This document shows, one piece after another, positions 1 through 9,680 of a stretch of 64,000 nucleotides of DNA. The DNA is taken from positions 2,232,001 to 2,296,000 of the forward strand of contig CM065882.1 of the NCBI GenBank assembly GCA_033439255.1, given 5' to 3'. Position 1 is the first letter of the stretch. Each line of letters begins with the position of its first letter. A program made the translations under genes and the position numbers. The notes under the pieces were generated by a model that was given only the letters and a program-made list of their open reading frames with translations, did not search any database and was not told the origin of the DNA. The DNA comes from Hericium rajendrae. Taxonomy: Eukaryota > Basidiomycota > Agaricomycetes > Russulales > Hericiaceae.

Positions 1-417
1 AGGTATGCCGTCGCGATTGTGAATGGCAAGCGAAATGTATGGTATTGGGTCGTCATCGAGGACATCCGAGAGGCCATCTTGATCAAGAAAGCCGATGCAG
101 AGTCGAAGGCCATCTATCGGACGAAGGAAGATCAAGAACTCAGGCTCGAGGCAGCATACAGGGCCTGGGATCAGCATGGAGGCGTGTGGGCTGCAGCTGC
201 ACCCAGGGTAATTGTCCGATCCCTTACACTGACTATGTGCTCCCGTACTCACAAGCTCCATAGGTCCATGAAGCTCAGATGAACCATGTTCGGAAAGGCT
301 GCCTCGCGCGTCACCGCCAAGACATCGCGACCGACGGCAGCCGCATCGAGGGCACCCACAAAGGATGGAACTCGATCATGAGGTCGCACGCCTGCGGCCT
401 CGAAGTCTTCCTCGCGC
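1..417 (+). pseudogene. 5' half of a host gene split by the retrotransposon (enters from the left edge)
   Basis: The gene is already open at base 1 in frame 1. Exon 1-207 is followed by an intron at 208-263 (GTAATT..TAG) and a second exon from 264, which runs to the retrotransposon at 418. The second exon holds the motif TDGSRIEGTHKGWNS, preceded by GCLARHRQD. Removing 418-12568 together with one target duplication joins this exon in frame to 12569 (LAL-GHDFVLRRN), so the two halves were one gene. I recognise the D-G-S-R-x-E-G-x-H-K block only loosely, as like the C-terminal catalytic region of fungal DDE-type transposase relatives. The exact family is not named here. Function is unknown and the insertion should abolish the normal product. 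Confidence 0.75.
414..417. repeat. Target-site duplication, left copy (GCGC)
   Basis: GCGC directly precedes the TGATG start of the left LTR and recurs directly after the right LTR at 12569. The next base, T, is shared by the LTR start and the right flank, so a 5 bp GCGCT duplication is equally possible. Confidence 0.75.
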
Positions 418-1436
418 TGATGTGTGGACCCTGGGAATGGAGGCGGCAGCCAAAACCAAAACCAACAGAGTACCGGGGGGTGCGAGGGGACCAAGTATCT
501 CAAGAGGGGAGCGCCGAGACGTGTAGCTGACGGGTGATCGTACTACGGGTAGGGGAGCAAGGCCGCGGAGGGCGAGCTTGCTGCGCGCGGGCGACTTCCG
601 ACACGGCTCTGCTAGGGACGATGACGGTACGACAAGACTCACGGGTCTTAGGTGATACGGCTTGTAGATAACGGCGCGGCGACGAGTACGACGAATATGA
701 TGAGCGACACGAGAAAGTGAGAAGAGCTACGTCTGAGACGTGCTTAGAGACTGGGGTGAGAACGTCAAACGGCGGGCTTTGTGAGATCTGAGCTCTGAGG
801 GGAAAAAGGCAGATTCCGTTCCCATTCTCTAAGTCAGTAGCTACGGTACAAATGGGCAAGGCCGCCTCTGGCGGCCCGGCGCGACTCCCTACGACAACCT
901 CCCGCTGACCGACCCAATCTCCAATTCCTTCCTGATCCTGCCTGCTCCGGGTCCCTTGGCGAGTGGAGTCGTTGCGACTCGGCCCGTGCAGGGCAGAGGG
1001 CGTGCGCGTGGTACGAACGAATCAAAGGTGCCGCCTTACAACGTCGCCCGGGCGTGCGTCGGGAACGGCGGGCACGTCGAGCTTGAATGGCTGGGATGAC
1101 ATCAGTAGCGCACTGTCGCGGGCGCCGCTCGTGATCCGGGGGCGTGTGGGCGTTCGAGGGCGCGTTGATTGAGCCGGCTGGTTCTCTGGGCGCGCTTCTG
1201 TTCCTGTGCCGCTGACTCGTCCGGCCGGTTGATCTCCTGCCCGTTCGGTGCATCGGACCACGGGACGCCGGCTTTAGTCCAACCCGGTCGGTCCCGAACC
1301 CGTGGGGGCGCTTGTCCTGTGCGGGGAGCAACGTCGCGGTGGGCGGACTTGGTGCGGCTGAGGTGAAGTGAAGCGGGACGGGCAAGGAGGCGGGGAGTGG
1401 GCAATGCCGTTGCAAGGCGCGCTAAAGGGCGCATCA
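418..1436 (-). repeat. Left LTR (3' LTR in element orientation)
   Basis: 1019 bp, bounded by the inverted ends TGATG...CATCA. It matches 11549-12568 except at 445, 676 and 1336 (G here, A in the right copy) and at one missing G in the run near 1050. All three differences fall in CpG dinucleotides. Open reading frames on both strands of the LTR occur identically in both copies and look fortuitous. Confidence 0.95.
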
Positions 1437-1475
1437 TTCTCCCCCTAACTGAAAATTTAGACTCTCCGTAGTCTA
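1437..1475 (-). promoter_or_regulatory. Polypurine tract beside the 3' LTR
   Basis: On the minus strand the sequence TTAGGGGGAGAA ends directly at the TGATG start of the 3' LTR. This is where the plus-strand primer of an LTR retrotransposon is expected. The same tract and about 25 bp before it recur imperfectly at 4908-4947, directly behind the pol stop codon. Confidence 0.75.
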
Positions 1476-1562
1476 ATCTGGAGCCCCACGAGGGATTCGG
1501 GCGCGGACATGCGTGAAGCCGATTGTGCGACGGCGCCCTGGGCGGGTGTGCTGCAGCAAGCC

Positions 1563-1569
1563 TATAAAA
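1563..1569 (+). promoter_or_regulatory. TATA box of the antisense module
   Basis: TATAAAA in CCTATAAAAGG lies 71 bp before the ATG at 1634, on the plus strand, opposite to gag-pol. It is followed by a pyrimidine-rich leader. Its position suggests the accessory genes have their own promoter and are not read from the LTR. Confidence 0.55.
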
Positions 1570-1633
1570 GGCATCTACGCCCCGGGAGGGCACTCAACTC
1601 CGAGCCATCTTCGCGCCCGGCAGTCTTGTCCCG

Positions 1634-2385
1634 ATGAACACCTTCCTTGATCAAGTCTTCCGCCAGAAAGTGACCTGGCTCCTTTCGGAGCGCTCGTGGA
1701 CCCCGCTTGATGCGTCCACGCTGTCCAGCGCGACGCGGTCATCCGGGAACGCGAGATCTGGGGTCGAGACCTCATGGTCGCCGTAGTACGTCCAAGCTCG
1801 TTTGCGGCGTTGTTGCGTACCTGCTAATTCTCGGGACTCCAGAAGGACTACCAGCGCTACGCTGGCGCCATCGACGTGGGTCTGCAGGATGACATCACGC
1901 AGATGTCGGACCACTTCCTGTCCGAGGCCGCCCGCGCGTCCGGGAAAGTCCGCCGTTGGCTCGACTGGGGTTGGTACCTCATGCCGTCGCTGAAGCGCGA
2001 GTGGCTCGATTCCCTGGAGCACCATCAGGTAGATGCCGCGGACCGCCTGTCCGTGGCCGAGTCCGAGCTGTGGGAGACGCGCCGCGCGGTGGCCCTGGAG
2101 GAAATCGATATCACCTGCCGCAAGTACCAGTATGACGTCATAGACGCGGAGGCCTGCAAGCGGGCTCTGGAGCCGTTGTTCGCCAGGCTGCATCAAGCGG
2201 TCTCCGCGCCGGAGTTGCCGTGGGAAGACGCCGGGGGAGAGGTGAGCGAGGATCCGCATGAGCTAGAGACGATGCACCGCCTAGTGGCGGAGGCACTCGA
2301 CTTGGCCGAGCTGCTGCGGCTTCCGCCCTACCGAGCAGACGAGGAGGGCGCCCGTGACAGGGTCGCGGGAGGGGCCGCGGATTAG
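1634..2385 (+). CDS. Antisense accessory gene 1 (hypothetical, inside the retrotransposon)
   Basis: Not recognised. The ATG at 1634 opens MNTFLDQVFRQKVTWLL. A second frame (VIREREIWGRDLMVAV) takes over near 1720, so a base seems to be missing between 1709 and 1732. An intron at 1786-1842 (GTACGT..CTCCAG, branch-like TGCTAAT) keeps the frame and leads to KDYQRYAGAIDVGLQDDI and on to a stop at 2383. The product, about 230 residues, is charged and predicted helical, with a Trp/Arg-rich stretch (VRRWLDWGWYLMPSLKREW) and an acidic, leucine-rich C-terminus. No signal peptide or membrane segment is seen. It lies 306 bp upstream of the second accessory gene, in the same direction. Exon-intron structure and coding-like composition support a gene. 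The role is unknown. Confidence 0.55.
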
Positions 2386-2690
2386 TATAGTACGATGTAC
2401 GCCGGTGGCGAGCATGCCTCGCCGCTCAATTGAACTATTCTGGTGCCAAGGCGCACTATGCTGTCTGTGGGACTTGCCCGTCGTTGAATAGGCTTCCTGT
2501 TCGCGAGACGCGGCTGAAATGACAAATGGGCGCCAATCGGGGCCTGAGATCCTGATTGAGTCCGAAGCGACAACTGTTTTGGCCGGGTGCCCGCGTCGCG
2601 GGCTTCTGCGCGAAGCTGCGAAGCTACCTGTACGCGGGGGCTTCTCCGGAGGCAATTCGCCAGGCGCTTCCGTCTTGTCGCGGAGTCCTT
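2386..2690. other. Spacer between the two accessory genes
   Basis: 305 bp with no convincing gene. A frame open from 2556 runs into the ATG at 2691 and reads plausibly (WPGARVAGFCAKL...), so the next gene may start upstream through an unrecognised exon. Confidence 0.4.
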
Positions 2691-4478
2691 ATGAACACTG
2701 AGTTGCGAGGCGACTCGCTCCTCAGCACCTCGTCTCCCATGGCTCGCGCATACGTCGACAACCGCCCCAAGGGTATTCAGGCCCTCGAACGCCTCTTCGG
2801 GTCAGGCCACCCGCGCGAAGGCGACCCCGGCAATGTCTGGGCAGAGTGGATCACCCAGGTTGCCAGTTGCTTGGTGAGTCCGCCGGCGCACGTTTTGCTT
2901 CCGTCCCCGCTGACCACCACTCCTGACAGGGCCCTCTCTTGAGGTCGAATTCGACCCACCTCGACAACGATTTCTTCCGTCGCGGGATCGCCGACGCCCG
3001 TGTAGTCTTCAGCCGCCTCGAGCTGAAGTCCGACCGCAAGTGGGGTGCCAAGGTGCTCGACGTCTTCGAGCCCCCCGAAGACCCGACCGAGACAGAGGAC
3101 CGGGAGACCGACGAGCTCGAGGAGAGCGACGACGACACCCTGCTCGCGGCCGCGACACCCAAGGGCAAGGGGCCCGCGCAGGTCGCGCCCGTTTCAACGC
3201 GCAAGACAGGGCCCCCTAAGGGCAAAAGGGCAGCCGCGCCAACCAACGAGACCCCGCAGGCCTCGTCTTCCACGCGCACCAGGGCTCCGTTGCCGCCCCG
3301 CTCGCAGACCGGTGAGCAAGACCGCCTCGAAGTCGCCGCCCTGTTGACCGCCACCGGTGTCGTAGACGCGTCCACCGAGCGGGACGTAGACCCGGCTCTG
3401 GACGCTCCAGTGTCCGCCGCGACTCGCGCGGCCAAGCGCAAGGCCGTAGCACCTGTCGAGGAGGAGGAGGCGGGGGACGAGATTGTCGAAGTGCCCCCGC
3501 CGGCGAAGAGGGCGCGTACGGGGCCGGCTGGCGCCGTCGCTGCGAACGAGGGGAAAGGGAAGGCCAAGGCCAAGGAGCCCGATGAGAAGTGGGGTCCGGT
3601 AAGTACCCATCTCCTCCACCTGTGCTCGACGCTAATTTTCTGTTTGCGTAGTGCCTGCCCGAGCAGTGGTGCACCGCGTGCATCAACGAGGGCAAGGAGT
3701 GCCTCCGCCGGGTCCTCCCTGCGAAGAACGTCGGGCGCGCGAAGCACGAGCGATGCTGCGAGTGCAGCGAGAAGCGCACTTCCTGCCTCGCCTGTGTCGA
3801 CCTCAACGCGCATCTGACGTGGATGGGTGCGCCCGTCGTGGATCCTGTTGCTGCGCGCGCCGCCACGGCTTCTTCTGGTCGCGACCAGGTGGCCGACTCC
3901 CCCGTGGTCTTGCCGGGGATACCAGACTCCGCGGGCGCGCTCCGTAAGTCGCTACCCCACTGTTGCTACGCGTTTGCTGACCGGGTGACCGTCCTACAGC
4001 CCCGTTCGAGGCGCTCGCATCTCGCCTTCCGTTCCCGGTCTCCGACGGCTTCCGTCCAGGGGCCTGGGACTACGTCGACCCCTACGCGTGCATTCCGCGC
4101 GATTCGTCGCTCCGCCGCACCCTGCTCACGGAGACCGAGCGGCAGCTCGTCGGTTTGTACCTCCAACGCATGTCGAACCACGGCCAGATCCTCGCCGTCG
4201 AGAGGCTCGTCACGGCCCTCTATACGGGCACGCGCGGCGAGTATATCGCGGCGGAGGCGGATGAAGAGGGCAAGGTCGCCAAGGACAAGCCTGCGGACGC
4301 CGCTAGCGACGCAGAGGAGGAGGCCGCGGCGAGTCCCACCGCGGGTCCGTCTTCGCGCCCGCTCGCGAGGGAGTCCCCCGTTCCTTCGGTCGAGGGTCCT
4401 GGTGAGCCGTTGGAGCCGGCGGCGGCTCCTGTCGCTGAGGTGGCCGTGTCAGAGGAAGTCGTGCCGGCTGACTCCTGA
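2691..4478 (+). CDS. Antisense accessory gene 2: nuclear-type protein with Zn2Cys6-like cysteine pattern
   Basis: Four exons: 2691-2873, 2930-3598, 3652-3943 and 4000-4478. All have GT..AG introns of 53-56 bp and no stop or frameshift, giving about 540 residues. The N-terminal third (HLDNDFFRRGIADARVVFSRL) is folded-looking. It is followed by a long acidic and basic disordered stretch with nuclear-signal-like AAKRKAV and PAKRARTG. Exon 3 opens with two half-clusters, C-x2-C-x6-C and C-x2-C-x6-C, separated by about 17 residues. This resembles the fungal Zn(II)2Cys6 pattern, but the linker is longer than the usual 5-12. The C-terminus is Ala/Pro/Glu rich. A DNA- or chromatin-related role is inferred from composition only. 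Sitting inside an LTR element on the opposite strand to pol, it is unlike the common gag-pol plan. Being fully open while pol is broken, it may be under constraint. Confidence 0.7.
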
Positions 4479-4907
4479 CGAGCGGGGCTGTCGCTTTGCG
4501 CGGGGAGGGAAAGACCCTCCCCTTTTAAATTTGCTATCTTGTTTTGTCGTCGTGGAAGTTGTCGCATACGTTTTGTGTTGCCCGGGCCTTAGGCCCGGCT
4601 TTTTACTATAGGTCGCTCGTAATCGGGACGCCGAGTCCTACTGTATCGTTGCTCCTGCCGAATGGGAGCCCATCTTGAAGTCTGAACCTGTGTGAATCTA
4701 AAGGGGAAAACCAGAAAGAAACAAAGTCGCCCCAGGCGATCTTGTCAGGGCCTATACGATTGGTGAAGGTAACATCTGAGTGGTGGATGGTATGAAGATC
4801 GCCCAAGGCGAGTTTGTCGAAATGCAAGTAACAATAGATTTATTTCGTGCGTGTGGGTATTGGTGGGGCGTCCAAGGTCGTCGACACGCTTTGACTGACG
4901 GCCTCTA
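4479..4907. other. 3' flank of the antisense module
   Basis: 429 bp without a gene, AT-richer than the module. It holds the GC hairpin at 4582-4598 and probably the 3' end of the accessory transcript. Confidence 0.5.
4582..4598. repeat. GC-rich hairpin followed by a T run
   Basis: CCGGGCC-TTA-GGCCCGG is a perfect 7 bp stem with a 3-base loop, followed by CTTTTTA. It sits about 105 bp after the stop of accessory gene 2. Confidence 0.5.
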
Positions 4908-4947
4908 CTCCCCCTAACTGAAAAATGGACTGCCCTCAGTCCTCCTC
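4908..4947 (-). repeat. Duplicated polypurine-tract region behind pol
   Basis: CTCCCCCTAACTGAAAA (4908-4924) is identical to 1439-1455, and the similarity continues imperfectly through the next 20 bases into the end of pol. On the minus strand it forms a second purine tract 25 bp after the integrase stop. The accessory module therefore lies between two copies of the pol/PPT junction. Confidence 0.75.
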
Positions 4948-6610
4948 GCTAGTCGAGTGGTCAGAGGACGCCGCGGGCGAACTTGGTCGGGACCTGTCGA
5001 ATTCGCCGAGGTCGCTGCCGGCGGTTTCGTCATCCGGGTCTGTGACGGTGGAGGCGAGTAAACGTTCAAACTGCTCGATGCCGACATCGAGGAAATCTTC
5101 CAATGGCGGGTGATCGAGGATGGTACGGGCGAAATACGGGACAACGCGGTAGGCTGCGGTGGGCCGGTCGAATAACGTACCGTCGAGCTCACACAAGAGG
5201 TAAGCACGCCCCTTGTTGCGGCCGAGGACGAGGTACGGGCCTAGGTAGCGCGGTTTGGTCTTCCGGGAATGGCTGGTGCTGTACGCGGAATTGCGCACAA
5301 GTACCAGTTCGCCGCGGCGAAAGTCAAAGTCGCGGATCGTGCGTTCATGTTCCAGTTCGAATTTTCGTGCTGCCTGGAGGCGGGCCTCGTAGACGCGGCT
5401 GTGAAGTCGCTGAAGGTCCTTTTGACGCTTCTGCAGGGCAAGAGCGCGGGAGGCGATCAGGTCGGTAGAGGACAAGATCGCCTCGGGCGGCGGTAGCAGG
5501 TAGGTGGCTTCCGCGATATCGAGCGGCATCAGGGGGTGCGTACCGGTTACCGCGAAGTATGGGGAACAGCCCATGCGCCGGCGGATGGTGATACGTTCCG
5601 ACCAGAACACGGAGTGGGCTGAGTAGCTCCAATTCTTCTCCACGCCGTCGGCGGCCTTGATCAGGGCTTGGCGTACGTCAAAGTGTGCACGCTCAGCGAT
5701 GCCGTTGGCTCTCGAGTTATAGCCCGAGATGCGGATATGCCGGACGTGGTACTTCTTTTCCAGCTGCGTCAAGGCTTTAACGAACGGGCCGCCGTTGTCG
5801 GACACGATTTCGGTGAGCATACCCCAGCGGCACAAGATGTCTTGGTAAATCCAATCAGCAATGTGCTCGCTGCGTTCTTTGCGCAGCATGCGCCATTCGG
5901 GAAAGTGGGACACCGAGCAGCGCCCTTGGACCAGGTATTGCATATTGTTGGATTTCGGCAGGTGCATGGTATCCATGTACATTTTCGCAAATAAAGGCGC
6001 GGGCACCGCAACCGTTGGCGGGATAAGAACTTTGCGGATCTGGAACGCTTGGCAAATATGGCACGAACGGACGAACCAAGCGACATCCGAGCCCATAAAA
6101 GGCCACCAGAAACGGACCGCGAGCAGGAGGGCGGTTGCGGCGACGCCACGGTGTCCCGCGGACTCGTGAGTCTCAATGAGAGCAGCCCAGCGGCCGGTCG
6201 GCGGGAGCACTAGTTTGTGCGCATTTGTCTTGTCGCGCTTCCAGAGGCGGCCACCTTTCATGAAGAAGTCGCGGCAATAACGCAGGAAGCGAGCGTATTC
6301 CCGGTCCGTCAGTCCGTCAGGGCGGATCGGATGGAGCAGGAAGTCGGTGACGGCGCGCAGTCGGGCATCCGTGAGGAGGGATTTTTCGGACCTTGGAACG
6401 TCTGCGTAGGACGCCAAGTGGTCTTGCGGAGGAGGCGTGACAAAATCGCCGGCGGCGACATTGGTCGAGATGAGCTGTTGGGCCAGCTGAGGGCGGTCGT
6501 GGCCGATCCGAGGCACATTTATTATGTGTACAAAGCCATAAGCACGGTCGACCCAGTCGTCGAAGTCGTCGTCGGGTTCGGGCGCATCATTGTCCTGGGG
6601 CGGCGCCGGG
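4936..6610 (-). CDS. Integrase part of pol
   Basis: About 555 residues that splice DNA copies of the element into the host genome. A zinc-binding HHCC region (HESAGHRG ... CHICQ) is followed by the catalytic core with D in YMDTMH, D in IVSDNGGPF and E in NGIAERAHFD. A C-terminal GPY/F-type module (GPYLVLGRNKGRAYLLCELDG, shifted slightly from consensus) follows. The tail is acidic and ends SEED. All catalytic residues are present. The frame differs from that of RT/RNase H, and the switch near 6605 needs one base more than is present. No chromodomain is seen. Its stop lies 11 bp from the duplicated purine tract core. Confidence 0.93.
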
Positions 6611-8640
6611 AGAGGCCATCCGGCCCATGCTTCTCGCCAGGGACGTGGACCAGGGTAAATTGAAACATGAGGATGCCGACGATCCACCGGTTCATGGACG
6701 CACTAGGGGCGAGATCGGGATTATTCAGCATGCCGGATATATAACGGGCGTCGACTTCGATAATCAGGTTGCGAACGCCAATGAGCCAGAGTTTGAGTGC
6801 GCGAAGGCTCCGGTATAGGCCATATAATTCCAGCTTTGGTTGGGAGAAGCGCGCCTCACGGTCGTTCAGGGCGATAGAGCCGAAGCGAGCATACCGGCGA
6901 ACTTTGGGGTCGTCCACATCCTGTTGACAGAGTAGGTAACCGATGGCAATATAGGAGGTGTCGACGCCCAGGATCACTGAGGCGGGAGACTCGTAATCTA
7001 TCGCGCGCAGGGCGGGTGATGCGAGTAGCGCTTGTTTAAGGTCTTCCTGCGCAGCCAACTGGTCTGGGCCGAACTCGAATGGGGTGTCCTTGCGCGTAAG
7101 CCGTACCAGATGGTGAGCACGTTTTGCAAAGTTCTTGATGAAGATGCGGGCCACGCCAATGGTCCCGAGGAAAGCGCGAACGTCCGAGAGGTCGGTACAA
7201 GGTTGCCAGTTGCTGACCTTGGCGAGGTTGCTGAGTTCTGGCAAACGGCCCGCCGGCGTGCATCTATGGCCGACGACGATGATTTCCGGCGCGCAAAGGA
7301 CAGTCTTTTTCCCTGAGAAGGTACCACCGCAATATTTCATGCGTTGGACGACACGGTTCGCGCCCTGGAAGTGTTCCCAGACAAAGCGACGAATACCTGG
7401 GTTCCAGGGTATAGTTTCAAAATTTCCACCGGGCAACTCGTAACGGGTAGCTGGGCCTTTAATGGGGACATCATCGATATAGGGCATGGTGACAGCTGGG
7501 ATTTCTGGCCGGAGGATTTCGGTAACGTCGTCGTGGAAGATAGGCACGGAGTTCGTCCACCCCATGGGCAGCGTAACGAGCCGTTTGGGCCCGAACGGGG
7601 TTTGGAACGTGGTCATGTCGCGGGACTCCTCCGCCAAGAGTCGCTCGTCGTAACCAACGTAGAGATCGAGGATGCCGCCGCAAGCACGCCCGGCGAACTG
7701 CTCGGCGAGCTGGTCGGTAAAAGGCGGGACGCCCGAGTGAGCGATGGTGACCTTGTTGAGTGGTTCGAGACTGTGCACAATGCGCAGGCTTGTACCATCC
7801 TTTTTGGTGACGCAGAACCAGCGTGAGCGATATGACGACGACGAAGGCTCATATACGCCGGCGGCGATCTTGGTACGGATAATCTCGCAGACCTTGTCAT
7901 GGATGCCTGGCGGGATTGGACGGTTCTTCAAGACCCAGGGGGTGTGCGGTATCACCGGCATAACCACTGAGGGGAAGAAGTCTTCGCGGAAATGTCCCCG
8001 CTCTGAATCGTCCCAGGCGAAGGCGGTATCGTGGAGACACATGAAATGGTGGAGTAGGTCGCGCTCGGAGGGCCAGAGGAAACCTTCTGGATGGGCGCGA
8101 TCGATAACCGCTTTTCTTTCTTCGGTATAGCGGGCGGTGGGAGCGAACGGGGGCGGATTGGGAGATAACTCCGGCAGGTCTTGGAGAGGGTCGCCTTTGA
8201 TGTTACGGAGAACCCGAAAACGCTCGGGGAGGTCCGTAAATACTGGGCGGACTTTTTGGGCAACTGGCTTGTATTTCTTTGCGGCGTAAGAGGCGACAGG
8301 AGGACCGGTATCCGTCGCGCCAGGAGGCGGCGGACCCGGGCGACCTTGCTTGGAAGCGGAAGCGGACTTGCAGGCTGTAGCGGAGAGAAAGGCGGACAAC
8401 AAATTAGATTTATCGGGGGCATCCGAAAGCGAAGGACCCCCCGGACTAGAGTCGAGAAGCGAGGCATCACAGGCATAGAGATAAAGAGATTGAAGATGAT
8501 CTTGGCATTTTTCTGGGTTTTCGGAACATTCTGGGGGTATAGCGGCATAAGCCGTGATTTGCGGCGTCTCCGAGTCGAAATCAACGATGAAGGCGACCTC
8601 TCCTTGATCTTCGATCAAATCATCGAAGCGCGAAAATCCT
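6611..8640 (-). CDS. Reverse transcriptase and RNase H part of pol
   Basis: Copies the genomic RNA into DNA. The RT core shows LRIVHSLEPLN, then FQTPFGPKRLVTLPMGWTNS, then the catalytic YIDD in MPYIDDVPIKGP. The RNase H region begins at VILGVDTSYIAIGYLL and ends with FTLVHVPGEKHGPDGLSRR. An N-terminal linker of about 170 residues is proline-rich and poorly conserved in appearance. The protease frame ends at a TGA overlapping this frame near 8615. Shifting one base near 8640 gives a smooth join (FSRFDDLIEDQGE), so a base is probably missing from a GGAGGA run. Confidence 0.93.
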
Positions 8641-9680
8641 CCTTTGCCGCGAGCGTATACTGAATGTCAGTGCGCGGGTGGGTGGGGATCGTGGCTGCTT
8701 CGCCGGTGTTTGGGTCGAAGATGGTGATGGTCTGTGTTTCATTGCGGTAGCTGCGCACGACTGACTCGGTAAGCACATCGAAGGGGCGTCTGAGTAGGAT
8801 ATCGTAGGCGGGCGACCGGAGGACGTGTATTTGGAGGTAGAGAACAATGTTGCCGAAGACTGCAGGCACGTTTCGGCACAGGCCCAGCGAGTCATCAAGT
8901 TCGCCGTTGGCGGATTGCATAGTGAGGATAATCGTGGGGTCATACGACAGGCCTAAGGTGTAGCAAACGCTCTCTGACATGGAGATGACCTGAGAACCTG
9001 GGTCCAAGATGCACTCGACCGGTTCTTGATGATCTATGAGTGCTGCAATAGAACGCAGCGCCGCAGACTCGCGCGAGACGATCAGGGGTTTAGGCTTTTC
9101 GTCCGGGCGGAGTTGCTTGAGGTACTGCTCGTAGGGATCCGGGAGGACGACAGCACCTTCCGGCGGCTCGGCGCACTGGTGCGAAAGGATAGATACTCGT
9201 GGATGAGGGGGCGAGGCCGGATGCTGCACACGGTCGCCTTCGGCGGGCTCGCTCGCGAACTGGATACCTGCAGCGAGCTCTACTTGACGCGCTGGCGAGG
9301 CCAGCTCCTCGACTGCATCTTCACCTGGCAGCTCGGAGAGCAGGTCAGTCTCGTTAAGGACTTCCAACAGGTTCTGTCCCGCCACCGGACGCGTGTGACG
9401 CCGTGAGACTGCCTCCTTGTATTTTGCGCGTAGTGCAGGAGCCAGGGACCAGAGCTCGCCCTGGGTGACCTCGATAGGGAGGGACATGGCGCGCGCGAAC
9501 ACGCGGTCCAGTACGTCTTGCCCGACTGAGTCTTGCGCACGACGGGTTGGGCCCGTCTCTTCGACTACTTCGATCACTGGGACTTGCGCGGGCCTTGCAC
9601 CGTCGCGGGCTCTGGCAAATGGGTGGATGGGACCATCAGGGTCGCGGAGGTCGTCGCGCACCGCAGGTTGAGATAGAAGG
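8641..9680 (-). CDS. Retropepsin-like aspartic protease part of the polyprotein
   Basis: Cleaves the Gag-Pol precursor. The active-site loop reads VECILDPGSQVISMS, that is D-P-G rather than the textbook D-S/T-G. I recall D-P-G as common in this group of basidiomycete gypsy elements. The flap side has MQSANGELDDSLGL, and the second conserved block reads AYDILLRRPFDVLT, where LLGRPFD is usual. A long acidic linker precedes the domain. The frame joins Gag through a switch near 9680 at a run of six C (minus strand), which could be a missing base or a real frameshift signal. Confidence 0.85.

Noticed and set aside
834-1415. Open frame of 193 codons on the minus strand of the LTR
   Set aside because: Present in altered frame in the other LTR because of a one-base indel, Arg/Pro-rich, and without any recognisable motif; GC-driven chance frame.
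3009-3866. Long minus-strand frames opposite accessory gene 2
   Set aside because: They mirror the GC-rich coding strand, lack splice logic and carry Arg/Ser-rich nonsense typical of antisense shadows.
4582-4604. GC hairpin plus T run as a bacterial-type terminator
   Set aside because: The window is eukaryotic throughout; the shape is recorded as a hairpin only.
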